A stretch of DNA of 61,175 nucleotides from an uncultured Blautia sp. (GTDB lineage: Bacteria > Bacillota > Clostridia > Lachnospirales > Lachnospiraceae): NCBI RefSeq assembly GCF_934424005.1, contig NZ_CAKRXI010000017.1, positions 1 to 61,175 of the forward strand, in the 5' to 3' direction. Shown in pieces: positions 18,085 through 26,176 of this stretch (its first letter is position 1; each line of letters begins with the position of its first letter). The position numbers were made by a program, and so were the translations under genes. The notes beneath the pieces are model-generated. The model was not told the DNA's origin. It made no database searches and saw only the letters and a program-made list of their open reading frames with translations.

Positions 18085-19638
18085 ATGGCAAAGACGATCA
18101 TGATACAGGGAACCATGTCCAATGCAGGAAAGAGTCTTCTTGCTGCCGGACTTTGCAGGATATTTCATCAGGATGGATACCGTGTGGCACCATTCAAATC
18201 GCAGAATATGGCACTGAACTCTTTTATAACCAGTGAAGGCCTTGAAATGGGCAGAGCACAGGTTATGCAGGCAGAAGCGGCAGGTATAGAACCATCGGTC
18301 CTGATGAATCCGATTCTTCTGAAACCGACAAATGATGTTGGCTCTCAGGTCATTGTAAATGGGGAAGTCCTTGGTACCATGAGTGCCAGAGACTATTTTA
18401 AATATAAGAAAAAATTAGTGCCTGACATTATGAAGGCATTTCATAAACTGGCAGAAGAAAATGATATCATTGTGATTGAGGGAGCCGGAAGCCCGGCGGA
18501 AATCAACCTGAAGAGTGAAGATATTGTTAATATGGGAATGGCAAAGATGGCAAAAGCACCGGTACTTCTTGCAGGAGATATTGACCGTGGAGGTGTTTTT
18601 GCACAGCTCTATGGCACGGTGGAATTGTTGGAAGAAGATGAGAGAAAAATGATCAAAGGTCTGATCATCAATAAATTCCGCGGTGACAAATCGATTCTGG
18701 ATCCAGGTGTTGCAATGCTGGAAGAGAAATGTAAGATCCCGGTGGTAGGTGTTGCGCCGTATATGAATATTCAGGTAGAAGATGAAGACAGTCTGACAGA
18801 ACGTTTTGACCGGCATCAGGAAATTGGTGTGATCGATATGGCAGTCATCCGAGTCCCGCGTATTTCTAATTTTACAGATTTCAATCCGTTGGAAAGTATT
18901 CCTGGAGTTTCGCTTCGATATGTACAGCATCCGGTGGATCTGGGACAGCCGGATGTGATCTTTCTTCCGGGAACCAAGAATACGATGGATGATCTGAAAT
19001 GGCTGCGTGAAAGTGGCATGGAAGCACTGATCCTTAAGGCAGCGGCATCCGGTACACTGATCTTTGGTATCTGTGGCGGCTATCAGATGCTGGGAGAAAA
19101 TTTAAGTGATCCACATGGTGTGGAAGCAGGCGGTACGATGCGTGGAATTGGTCTTCTTCCGGTAGATACCGTGTTTGCAGAACATAAGACACGTACGCAG
19201 GTCTGCGGAAAATTCCTGGAGCTGGATGAAGAGTTTGTACCTCTTAAAAACGTAGAATTTACAGGATATGAGATCCATATGGGTGAGAGTACCTGGAAAA
19301 ACGGATCTGCAGCAAGTACCCATACATACGACACGGTAACAGATACAGAAAAGACAGAAGGTGCTTTCTGTCATAATGTATGCGGAACATATGTACATGG
19401 TATTTTTGATAAAGAAGAAGTTGCACTTGGTCTTGTCCGTGCAGTGGGAATAAGAAAAGGAATTGATGTATCAGAGATGGAAGGTGTGGACTTTGCGGCA
19501 TTCAAAGAAACACAATATGATATCCTGGCATCGGAACTTCGGAAACATCTGGATATGAAGAAAATCTATGAGATCCTTGAGCAAGGTGTGGAGGATATTC
19601 TGGAAGAAAGTGAAGCAGAAGGAGAAGCAGAGAAATGA
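18085..19638 (+). CDS. cbiP: Cobyric acid synthase CbiP
   Basis: 517 residues. It has an N-terminal P-loop domain ([50 protein letters not shown] block) and a C-terminal glutamine amidotransferase with the nucleophile in [15 protein letters not shown] and a late GTYVHGIFD. It amidates the b, d, e and g side chains of adenosylcobyrinic acid a,c-diamide. The substrate must be adenosylated; no adenosyltransferase gene is in this window. It overlaps cbiC by four bases (ATGA). Confidence 0.96.
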   Translation: MAKTIMIQGTMSNAGKSLLAAGLCRIFHQDGYRVAPFKSQNMALNSFITSEGLEMGRAQVMQAEAAGIEPSVLMNPILLKPTNDVGSQVIVNGEVLGTMSARDYFKYKKKLVPDIMKAFHKLAEENDIIVIEGAGSPAEINLKSEDIVNMGMAKMAKAPVLLAGDIDRGGVFAQLYGTVELLEEDERKMIKGLIINKFRGDKSILDPGVAMLEEKCKIPVVGVAPYMNIQVEDEDSLTERFDRHQEIGVIDMAVIRVPRISNFTDFNPLESIPGVSLRYVQHPVDLGQPDVIFLPGTKNTMDDLKWLRESGMEALILKAAASGTLIFGICGGYQMLGENLSDPHGVEAGGTMRGIGLLPVDTVFAEHKTRTQVCGKFLELDEEFVPLKNVEFTGYEIHMGESTWKNGSAASTHTYDTVTDTEKTEGAFCHNVCGTYVHGIFDKEEVALGLVRAVGIRKGIDVSEMEGVDFAAFKETQYDILASELRKHLDMKKIYEILEQGVEDILEESEAEGEAEK

Positions 19639-20276
19639 AAGTAGAGCTTGAAAATGTAAAACCAATGGAGATCGAAAAAAGAAGTTTTGAGATTATTACA
19701 GAGGAACTTGGTGATAAACAGCTGCTTCCCGGAACAGAACTTATTGTCAAACGTTGTATTCATACAAGCGCAGATTTTGATTATGCGGATAACCTCTGTT
19801 TTTCGCCGGATGTAGTAGAGCGTGCAATGAAAGCAATCAAAGAGGGCGCCTGCATTGTTACGGATACGCAGATGGCAAAGGCGGGCATCAATAAACGTGC
19901 ACTGGCCCGTTATGGTGGAGAAGTCTATTGTTTCATGTCCGATGAGGATGTGGCAAAGATTGCAAAAGAGAATGGAACCACAAGGGCGACAGCAAGCATG
20001 GACAAAGCTGCTACTCTCGATAAAAAACTGATCTTTGCAATCGGAAACGCGCCGACTGCACTGGTGAGACTCTATGAACTGATCAAAGATGGCAAACTGG
20101 ATCCAGAGCTGATCATTGGAGTTCCGGTTGGATTTGTGAATGTTGTACAATCGAAAGAACTGATCATGGATTCGGGAGCACCTTATATAGTTGCGAGAGG
20201 ACGTAAAGGTGGAAGTAATATTGCAGCCTGCATCTGCAATGCTCTGCTTTATATGATCGACAATCGAAGAGATTAA
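19635..20276 (+). CDS. cbiC: Cobalt-precorrin-8 methylmutase CbiC
   Basis: 213 residues, typical length. It has the CbiC/CobH pattern: [13 protein letters not shown], the catalytic-histidine region [57 protein letters not shown] and the closing [20 protein letters not shown]. It moves the C11 methyl group to C12 to give cobyrinic acid. It is the last gene of the operon and is followed by a terminator. Confidence 0.95.
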   Translation: MKVELENVKPMEIEKRSFEIITEELGDKQLLPGTELIVKRCIHTSADFDYADNLCFSPDVVERAMKAIKEGACIVTDTQMAKAGINKRALARYGGEVYCFMSDEDVAKIAKENGTTRATASMDKAATLDKKLIFAIGNAPTALVRLYELIKDGKLDPELIIGVPVGFVNVVQSKELIMDSGAPYIVARGRKGGSNIAACICNALLYMIDNRRD

Positions 20277-20279
20277 ATA

Positions 20280-20321
20280 CTGACACCTGCCTGGATGATG
20301 AGATGCCGGACAGGTGTTTTG
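20280..20321. terminator. Terminator between the cbi operon and the MocR gene
   Basis: ACACCTGCCTGG and CCGGACAGGTGT form a long stem with a short loop, followed by TTTTG on the plus strand. It lies in a 48-base convergent gap and could serve both sides. Confidence 0.7.
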
Positions 20322-20324
20322 TAA

Positions 20325-21635
20325 TTATTTATTAAGAAGTCGGGACAGAAGCTGACAGGCAGGGGCAAAATCGTCTGTTGTAATGGAAGAACAGGAGAGC
20401 AGAATGGTGATCGTGTCTGCGCTTTCTTCAAGAATGAGAAGGGACATTCCATGCATACGTGCTTCTCTTTTTAATTCAAGACCTGTTCTGGCATAAGGAA
20501 TGGTCAATGCCAGACTTGTTCCTGCGGCACCGGTCTGGATCGTGCAGTTGCTGCCGAATGTATTTCTCACCTCGTTTTCAAGAGCCTTCAGCTTCTGAGC
20601 ATACAACTTTTTTAATTTTTTAGTCTGTGAAGTCAGATGTCCATCGCGGATAAACTGACAGAGTGCAATTTGTTCGGCTTTGGAAGCAGTCTGGCTGTAG
20701 CGTTCCGCAACAGCTGCATATTTTCTGGAAAGAGAAGGCGGCAAGACCATGAAGCTTAAGCGAATCGATGGAAGCAGCAGACGGGAAAAAGAACCAATAT
20801 AGACAACGCCATGTCCTCCGGCAAGATTAAAGAGGGAAGGTGTTGGACGTTGAAAATAAACGAATTCATTCTCAAAATCGTCTTCGATGATCAGACTGCC
20901 TTTCGCTGCAGCGTAATGTACCAGTTCCATACGACGGCTGACGGGCATGATCTCTCCCCATTTCGTCATATGTGCAGGAGAAACATAGATTACGTCACAG
21001 TCTTTGTTGCGGTATTGCACTTCAAAACCATAATCAGAAAAAATAGTACTTCCCTGCACAAAAGAAGCGTTTGGAAAAGAAACGGTTTTTCGGTCATGGA
21101 TCAGAGGACAAAGAAGATTCAGAATGCTCTGAACTCCGGCCCCGATCACAATATCGTCAGCAGAACAGTTAACGTTTCTTCGCTGACGGATGTAGTCAGC
21201 AAGTACCTGACGAAGATCGGCTTCACCCTGGGGCTCTCCATAGGAGAGAAGACGGTCACTCTGACGAAGTGCGCTTTTGATATAACGCTGCCAGAGGTCA
21301 AAACGGAAACTTTCATGATCGACACCGTTGGAAGCAAAGTCATATTGTATTGAAGGCAGATTCGCATGCCAGGAGGCAGTGGAGACTGGCTTTTGCTCTG
21401 CAATATTAGTTACATAGTAGCCGCTTTGTGCACGGGCAACAATATAGCCGTCTGCGGCCAATTGCAGATAGGCATTTTCAATAGTTGTACGGCTGAGCTT
21501 CAGTTCTGCAGAACATTTGCGAAGAGATGGCATGCGACTTCCGGCAGGAATTCGCCGTTCCATGATCAGATTTTTGTAATGTTCATATACCTGAAGATAC
21601 AGGCATTCTTTATTGGAATGAAAAGATAAACTCAT
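20325..21635 (-). CDS. MocR/PdxR-type regulator (GntR HTH + aminotransferase-like domain)
   Basis: 436 residues. An N-terminal GntR winged helix (YEHYKNLIMERRIPAGSRMPSLRKCSAELKLSRTTIENAYLQLAADGY) is followed by a PLP aminotransferase-fold effector domain (about residues 85-430). Regulators of this class bind pyridoxal phosphate and usually control vitamin B6 genes. Here it is divergent from a pyridoxal kinase gene across a 104-base gap, so it very probably controls that gene and itself. AGAGGAC lies seven bases before the ATG. The PLP lysine was not assigned with certainty. Activator or repressor action cannot be told from sequence. Confidence 0.9.
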   Translation of the reverse strand: MSLSFHSNKECLYLQVYEHYKNLIMERRIPAGSRMPSLRKCSAELKLSRTTIENAYLQLAADGYIVARAQSGYYVTNIAEQKPVSTASWHANLPSIQYDFASNGVDHESFRFDLWQRYIKSALRQSDRLLSYGEPQGEADLRQVLADYIRQRRNVNCSADDIVIGAGVQSILNLLCPLIHDRKTVSFPNASFVQGSTIFSDYGFEVQYRNKDCDVIYVSPAHMTKWGEIMPVSRRMELVHYAAAKGSLIIEDDFENEFVYFQRPTPSLFNLAGGHGVVYIGSFSRLLLPSIRLSFMVLPPSLSRKYAAVAERYSQTASKAEQIALCQFIRDGHLTSQTKKLKKLYAQKLKALENEVRNTFGSNCTIQTGAAGTSLALTIPYARTGLELKREARMHGMSLLILEESADTITILLSCSSITTDDFAPACQLLSRLLNK

Positions 21636-21660
21636 AAACTGTCCTCTGAAAAATGAATAA

Positions 21661-21701
21661 AAGTGGCTATTTTTATAAATACACTTAGATGCTATTCTAA
21701 A
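21661..21701. promoter_or_regulatory. Direct repeat in the divergent MocR / pyridoxal kinase promoter region
   Basis: GTGGCTATTTTTATAAA (from 21663) and GATGCTATTCTAAAT (from 21688) share a GCTATT core, with the cores 25 bases apart (21666 and 21691). MocR/PdxR proteins are known to bind direct repeats in such divergent regions. AAGTG...CACTT also frames the first copy as an inverted repeat. Binding is inference. Confidence 0.4.
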
Positions 21702-21739
21702 TCAGATAATGAGAAAATGCAAGACGAGGAGATAACAGA

Positions 21740-22600
21740 TTGAAAAAGATCGCGGTATTAAATGATTTATCAGGAATGGGAAAATGTTCTCTTACTGCAG
21801 CAATTCCGGTGATTTCCGTTATGGGAATCCAGGCATGTCCGCTTCCGACAGCGGTATTAAGTGCGCAGACGGGTTTCCCTTCATATTATTGTGATGATTA
21901 TACGGATCGTATGGATGCGATTATGGAAGAGTGGAAGAAGATGGATTTTCATCCGGATGGAATCTATACAGGATTTCTGGCAGATTCACTTCAGGCTGAT
22001 AAAGCAGTTGAATTTATTGAACAGTTTGCAAAAGAAGACACAAAGATCCTTATAGATCCTGTTATGGGAGATAATGGAGAAGAGTACTCGGTCTATACGG
22101 AGGCTCTCTGTGAAAAAATGCGTTTTCTGGTCAGAAGAGCGACGGTGATAACACCAAATCTGACAGAAGCGCTATTGTTGTTATATGGTACACAGCGTGC
22201 ACATATATTGTGGAATGAGCTTTCACTTATGAATGAGGAGAGATTGCTGAAATTTACAGAAAGCACAGGAAAGGAACTTTCAAAAGAGTTTGATACGGAA
22301 GTGGTTATTACAGGAATTGATCTTCCTGTGAGAGAAAATCATCAGGAGATGGGAAACCTGATCTGTCAGGATGGCAATACGACCTGGGTGACTGCAGCAA
22401 AAGAGGGTGGCAGTTATTCTGGTACAGGTGATCTGTTTGCATCGGTTTTGAGTGCCGGTATGGTGAAAGGAATCGATACAGTGGATTCTGTACACAGGGC
22501 CGTGAAGTTTCTGGCGAAAGGGATTCATGATGCGGTAGTTGAAGGCACCGACCGCAATGAAGGAATTTGTTTTGAAAGATATCTTTCTGAATTACTGTGA
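21740..22600 (+). CDS. pdxY: Pyridoxal/pyridoxamine kinase (PdxY-like, TTG start)
   Basis: 286 residues, ribokinase superfamily. It begins KKIAVLNDLSGMGKCSLTAAIPVISVMG and has the substrate-region LPTAVLSAQTGFP, the block IDPVMGDNGEEY, TPNLTEA and a C-terminal GSYSGTGDLFASVLSAG carrying the anion hole and catalytic aspartate. It phosphorylates the B6 vitamers to give pyridoxal phosphate precursors. Start: TTG at 21740 follows GAGGAG (21726-21731) by eight bases. It is divergent from a MocR/PdxR-type regulator. A hydroxymethylpyrimidine kinase role is less likely given this neighbour. Confidence 0.9.
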   Translation: MKKIAVLNDLSGMGKCSLTAAIPVISVMGIQACPLPTAVLSAQTGFPSYYCDDYTDRMDAIMEEWKKMDFHPDGIYTGFLADSLQADKAVEFIEQFAKEDTKILIDPVMGDNGEEYSVYTEALCEKMRFLVRRATVITPNLTEALLLLYGTQRAHILWNELSLMNEERLLKFTESTGKELSKEFDTEVVITGIDLPVRENHQEMGNLICQDGNTTWVTAAKEGGSYSGTGDLFASVLSAGMVKGIDTVDSVHRAVKFLAKGIHDAVVEGTDRNEGICFERYLSELL

Positions 22601-22631
22601 AATGTTATTTTAATATACATATAAATATTAC

Positions 22632-22839
22632 GAAAAGGTTCCGTATATCGTTCTCGCCACAGGGCTTCGAAGTCCGGAAGTACTAAGATATAACCTGCCT
22701 GCAAAAAACATTCGCAAAAATTGCTAACTCGCCTTTGGCTCAGACAAGCAATTTTTACTCATAAAGCGGTCAGAACATATCTAAGGACTTCCAAGAACTT
22801 CTGCAGAAGGTGGCGAGCCACGATATACGGAGCCTTTTC
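22632..22839. repeat. Large imperfect hairpin element E1 (208 bases)
   Basis: The outer arms pair almost perfectly: left AAAAGG-TTCCGTATATCG plus CTCGCCAC, right GTGGCGAG plus CGATATACGGAGCCTTTT. Pairing continues inward with mismatches (GAAGT..GGAAGT.CT.AGATAT..CTG.C) to an inner stem AAAAATTGCT / AGCAATTTTT. The apical loop contains AACTCGCCT and GGCTCAGACA (22726-22746), which recur in reverse orientation in element E2. No reading frame of note. It lies in the 555-base gap after the pyridoxal kinase gene. The rest of that gap between E1 and E2 shows nothing. Confidence 0.8.
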
Positions 22840-22943
22840 TGTTTTATTATTGCTTATAACTTAGAATGTTGTTGGTATGATGAAGCGGAAAATCAGATTT
22901 ACTATCTGCTTAAAAGATGGTAATTTCAGCAGTAAGTTCAGAG

Positions 22944-23107
22944 AAAGGACAGGTGAGGCGCCGCCAGCGAGGCTTTCGTAGGGAAGAACATGCTAGCTGC
23001 TGCCATCAAGCCCACTGTCTGAGCCGTCAGGCGAGTTTGGGCGACTGGCAGCAAACCGGTGCATGTTCTGAGTAGAAAACGCAGCTTTGGCGCAGAAACT
23101 GTCCTTT
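22944..23107. repeat. Large imperfect hairpin element E2 (164 bases)
   Basis: Outer arms AAAGGACAG / CTGTCCTTT. Inner matching blocks are GGCGCC / GGCGC, AGAACATGC / GCATGTTCT and GCTGCCA / TGGCAGC. The apical part carries TGTCTGAGCC and AGGCGAGTT, the reverse complement of the loop of E1. It lies in the same convergent gap as E1 and is not followed by a T-run, so it is not an ordinary terminator. Confidence 0.8.
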
Positions 23108-23113
23108 CTTCTG

Positions 23114-23166
23114 AACGAGAACTGCGTGAATTCCCAGTTCTCGTTTTAGAATCTTTTAAAGATTCT
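23114..23166. terminator. Hairpin and palindrome at the 3' end of the ABC permease gene
   Basis: AACGAGAACTG and CAGTTCTCGTT form a perfect 11-base stem followed by TTTA on the plus strand. Next to it the palindrome AGAATCTTT-T-AAAGATTCT (23148-23166) covers the stop codon of the minus-strand permease gene. Probably weak bidirectional termination in a convergent gap. Confidence 0.5.
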
Positions 23167-23887
23167 TCTTTTTGTAGATAAACCATGATGCAATCGCTGT
23201 AAACACGATCAGATATGTCATAAGTATCGCAATTCCTGACATCGAAAATCCCTCTCCTGCAGAGATGCTTCGGATCATATGGCTTGTCTGGGACAACGGC
23301 AGTGCAGAGACAAATTTTCCAAGAAAACCAGGAAGCTTTTCTGTAGAGAAAAATGTATTGCACAGATATGCCATTGGCATGATGATGTAGTTCGAAAAAC
23401 GCGGTACATCTGCATGGTTCTTGGCAAGAAATGAAACGACAACACCGATTGCAGAAAAAACAGCTCCATTCAGGAACATGACAAGGAAAGACCAGCCATT
23501 AAAGATCAGTCCGGTGTCGATCGGTATTGTCAGAACCAGAATAACGCCACCTGCATAAAAACCACGAAGGCTTCCACCGATGATCTGGCCGGCAATAAAC
23601 TGCCATAACGGTGTAGGAGAGATCAGTACCTGATCGAAAGCCTTCTCATAAAGTCGCTGCACATTCAGATTCTGTGCAATGGCATTAAAGCTTCCATTCA
23701 TTGTCGTCAGTGAAACAACACCCGGGATCAGAAAGTTCAGATAAGGTTCTCCATGTGAGATTGTCTGGATTCCCATTCCAAATACGACCAGATACATCAG
23801 TGGGGCAATCATTGCCGCCAGTGTGATCTTATAGAAATCTCTTCGAAATTCGACCCACTTTTCCCATAAAATTGTAATAATTCCCAT
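23156..23887 (-). CDS. ABC-2 type transporter permease
   Basis: 243 residues with about six hydrophobic segments, beginning IITILWEKWVEFRRDFYKITLAAMIAPLMYLVVFGMGI. This is the ABC-2 membrane protein pattern (NodJ/DrrB type), including the LISPTPLWQFIAGQII region. It pairs with the ATPase encoded just upstream to form an exporter, or possibly importer, of unknown substrate. GGGAGGAG precedes the ATG by six bases. It is the third gene of cbiL-ATPase-permease, so the substrate may relate to corrinoid or metal metabolism, but that is context only. Confidence 0.88.
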   Translation of the reverse strand: MGIITILWEKWVEFRRDFYKITLAAMIAPLMYLVVFGMGIQTISHGEPYLNFLIPGVVSLTTMNGSFNAIAQNLNVQRLYEKAFDQVLISPTPLWQFIAGQIIGGSLRGFYAGGVILVLTIPIDTGLIFNGWSFLVMFLNGAVFSAIGVVVSFLAKNHADVPRFSNYIIMPMAYLCNTFFSTEKLPGFLGKFVSALPLSQTSHMIRSISAGEGFSMSGIAILMTYLIVFTAIASWFIYKKKNL

Positions 23888-23901
23888 AATCAGCTCCTCC
23901 C

Positions 23902-24744
23902 TTATGATGGCATCAGATGTCGTCCGGCACGTTCAACAAACACATCTTCCAGCGTTGTTTCGCGTAGAGAAGCCTGTCCGGAAAGACCGGAGAGATAGGC
24001 AATTGCTTCTTCACGACTGTGAAAATAATGACTGTGAGTTTCGTCTCCGGCAAATTCATCGACGGTGTAATTTCCAAGACTGTCGATCAGTCCGGCCGGA
24101 GTATTGACTTCTTCCAGTTTCCCGTGGTCCATCAGAGCGACACGGCTGCAGAGATTCTGGGCTTCCTCCATATAATGAGTAGTCAGAAGAATGGTCAGGT
24201 TTTTTCCGTTTAATTTGCGGAGCAGATTCCACATCTGACGACGGGAAAGTGCATCCATACCGGCGGTCGGTTCATCCAGAAGCAGAATCTCAGGATCTGT
24301 CAGGAGGGCCCGGCATACCATCAGTTTTCGCTTCATGCCACCGGAAAGCTTACGGACTGTTCGTTTACGAAACTTGATCAGATCACAGAACTCCAGAAGT
24401 TCTTCTGTACGGCGTTTGATTTCTTTGCGTGGCATGAAATAAAGACGCCCCTGATATTCCATGATCTCGTCCATATTCATGTCCTGGCGCATGGAGTATT
24501 CCTGTGTGATTACACTGATCTTACGCTTGAGATCTGGTCGGTTTCGTGTCAGCTTCTGTCCATCGATCAGGATCTCTCCTTTAGTTGGAAGAAGAAGAGT
24601 TGAAAGAAGACTGATCGTCGTAGTCTTTCCGGCACCATTCGGTCCAAGAAGACCGAAGAATTCTCCAGTCTCAATTTTGAGATCAAGAGAATCCACAGCA
24701 GTAAAATTATCAAATGTTTTTGTCAGATCCTTTGTTTCGATCAT
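23902..24744 (-). CDS. ABC transporter ATP-binding protein (DrrA/CcmA type)
   Basis: 280 residues. Walker A GPNGAGKTTT, Q-loop in VITQEYSM, signature LSGGMKRKL, Walker B LLLDEPTAGMD and the H-loop TTHYMEEA are all intact, so it should hydrolyse ATP. A C-terminal ~60-residue extension (DEFAGDETHSHYFHSREEAIAYLSGLSG) is typical of drug/lipid exporter ATPases. Its start codon overlaps the cbiL stop (ATGA, 24741-24744) with AAGGAGC in front, so it is translationally coupled to a corrin enzyme. Confidence 0.92.
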   Translation of the reverse strand: MIETKDLTKTFDNFTAVDSLDLKIETGEFFGLLGPNGAGKTTTISLLSTLLLPTKGEILIDGQKLTRNRPDLKRKISVITQEYSMRQDMNMDEIMEYQGRLYFMPRKEIKRRTEELLEFCDLIKFRKRTVRKLSGGMKRKLMVCRALLTDPEILLLDEPTAGMDALSRRQMWNLLRKLNGKNLTILLTTHYMEEAQNLCSRVALMDHGKLEEVNTPAGLIDSLGNYTVDEFAGDETHSHYFHSREEAIAYLSGLSGQASLRETTLEDVFVERAGRHLMPS

Positions 24745-25427
24745 TTGTGCTCCTTCGCAATGATCAGAGAATAGTAGCCGGCATCATCCGGAATTTCCTC
24801 CACTCCATGATAGATATGTTCCTCTGGCATGCCACAGTTTTCAACCATGAGGACATCACGGCCACTTTTGGCAAGAATTTCCTTTACCTGATTCATTTTC
24901 TTTCCTGATTTCATCAGAATGTAGTTTCCGGATTCTGTCAGTTCACTGTCAAGACGATGGACAGCAGGAACGATATGAAGCTGTTCGTTCCATTCCGACA
25001 GGGAAATATTCAGTCTTGCTGCGGCAGCGCAGAAGGAAGTGATTCCACTTACCAGTTCTGTGTGATATCCGTCTGCTTCTACACGATGCTGGAGATAAGA
25101 AAAGGTAGAATAGACACAAGGATCACCGAGTGTCAGGAAAACAACATTTTTTCCCTGATCAAGACAGGCTTCCAGAGCTTTGGCTCCTTTTGCGTGATTT
25201 TCTTCCAGTTCTTTGGCATCGTGTGTCATAGGCATATAAATTGGAAGAAGTTCTTTTTCTTCCAGCTCCGGAACTGCCTGTACTGCAATTTTATAGGCAA
25301 CGGTTTCTTTAACGTCTGCACCAGGTACGGCAATGATATCATTTTCACGGATCATGCGAACTGCTTTCAGTGTCATTAATTCCGGATCACCAGGTCCTAC
25401 GCCGACTCCATATAATGTACCTTTCAT
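24741..25427 (-). CDS. cbiL: Cobalt-precorrin-2 C20-methyltransferase CbiL
   Basis: 228 residues. It is a tetrapyrrole methylase with GTLYGVGVGPGDPELMTLKAVRMIRE, YMPMTHD, FLTLGDPCVYSTFSYLQHRV and VSGITSFCAAAARL, the CbiL/CobI pattern (the PMTHD block is diagnostic). It supplies the C20 methyl step missing from the main cbi operon, so the pathway is split between two transcription units. A sigma-A promoter with a 17-base spacer lies about 90 bases upstream. It is encoded with an ABC transporter. Confidence 0.95.
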   Translation of the reverse strand: MKGTLYGVGVGPGDPELMTLKAVRMIRENDIIAVPGADVKETVAYKIAVQAVPELEEKELLPIYMPMTHDAKELEENHAKGAKALEACLDQGKNVVFLTLGDPCVYSTFSYLQHRVEADGYHTELVSGITSFCAAAARLNISLSEWNEQLHIVPAVHRLDSELTESGNYILMKSGKKMNQVKEILAKSGRDVLMVENCGMPEEHIYHGVEEIPDDAGYYSLIIAKEHK

Positions 25428-25522
25428 TGATAAAACCTCCTGAATTTACTAAAAATGATTGCTGAATGACTGCCAGCAGTGCTGCATGGAAAGCAGTATC
25501 TGATATACAGCCATATCATTTT

Positions 25523-25551
25523 ATTATACTAGATTTGTATAGTGTTTGCAA
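25523..25551 (-). promoter_or_regulatory. Promoter of the cbiL-ABC transporter operon
   Basis: On the minus strand TTGCAA (25551-25546), 17 bases, TATAAT (25528-25523). The TTGCAA hexamer is its own reverse complement and also fits as the -35 box of the opposite promoter. The roughly 90-base leader can fold small stems (CTGCTTTCCATGCAG) but shows no cobalamin-riboswitch features. Confidence 0.7.
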
Positions 25552-25574
25552 TGTAGGATTTGCTGTGTTATCAT
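25546..25574 (+). promoter_or_regulatory. Divergent promoter of the surface protein-MFS operon, sharing its -35 with cbiL
   Basis: TTGCAA (25546-25551), 17 bases, TATCAT (25569-25574). The same six bases serve as -35 for both directions, each with an exact 17-base spacer, so the two promoters could not be occupied at once. Confidence 0.55.
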
Positions 25575-25642
25575 AGTTTTCATGATTAAAGCTGACCGTA
25601 AACAAACAGAAGCAGCTAAAAAGAGAAAAATGGAGTAGTGAT

Positions 25643-26164
25643 ATGAAAAGAAAACTTTCAAGTCTGATAGCAGCCATATGTATTGGTATAGGTGCTTTTT
25701 CCTGTGTCTGTCAGGCGTCCGGTATGGATATTGGTAAAGAAGATGGAGAATATTCCATTCAAGTGGATCTGGAAGGTGGAAGCGGAAAGGCAAGTGTGAC
25801 GTCACCGACGATACTTACCGTCAAAGATGGGCAGGCTTATGCACAGATTCAGTGGAGCAGTTCGAATTACGATTACATGATCGTAGATGGAGAGAAATAT
25901 CTTCCGACAAATGAAGAAGGTATGAATTCTGTGTTTGAAATTCCGATACTCACTATGGACGAGGGAATGCCGGTAATTGCAGATACGACAGCAATGGGGG
26001 CACCGCATGAAATTGATTATACGCTGACCTTTTATTCGGATTCAATTGGATCTAAGAGTCAGCTTCCACAGGAAGCGGCTAAGAGGGTTGTGGCAGTAGC
26101 ACTGGTGATCATTGTCGGTGGTGGAATTCTGAATTATTTTGTAAACAAGAGGAATCGCTGCTAG
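25643..26164 (+). CDS. Secreted, C-terminally membrane-anchored surface protein (NEAT-like / iron transport-associated domain suspected)
   Basis: 173 residues. Signal peptide (KRKLSSLIAAICIGIGAFSCVCQASG), an extracellular beta-rich domain of ~110 residues (DGEYSIQVDLEGGSGKASVTSPTILTVKDG, QIQWSSSNYDYMIVDGEKYLP, IPILTMDEGMPVIADTTAMGAPHEIDYTLTF), then a membrane segment (VVAVALVIIVGGGILNYFV) and a basic tail. The pattern resembles small surface domains often annotated as iron-transport associated in Lachnospiraceae; I am not certain of the family. It is encoded with an MFS transporter and divergent from cbiL, so a role in capture of a metal, haem or corrinoid is plausible but unproven. Confidence 0.7.
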   Translation: MKRKLSSLIAAICIGIGAFSCVCQASGMDIGKEDGEYSIQVDLEGGSGKASVTSPTILTVKDGQAYAQIQWSSSNYDYMIVDGEKYLPTNEEGMNSVFEIPILTMDEGMPVIADTTAMGAPHEIDYTLTFYSDSIGSKSQLPQEAAKRVVAVALVIIVGGGILNYFVNKRNRC

Positions 26165-26176
26165 GAGAGAAGAATT

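Noticed and set aside
22601..23155. Remains of a transposon or insertion sequence in the large gap
   Set aside because: No transposase fragment in any frame and no clear target duplication; the inverted repeats belong to hairpins that pair along most of their length. A non-autonomous element remains possible.
25428..25522. Possible cobalamin riboswitch in the cbiL leader
   Set aside because: The leader is only about 90 bases with small simple stems; too short and without the conserved core.
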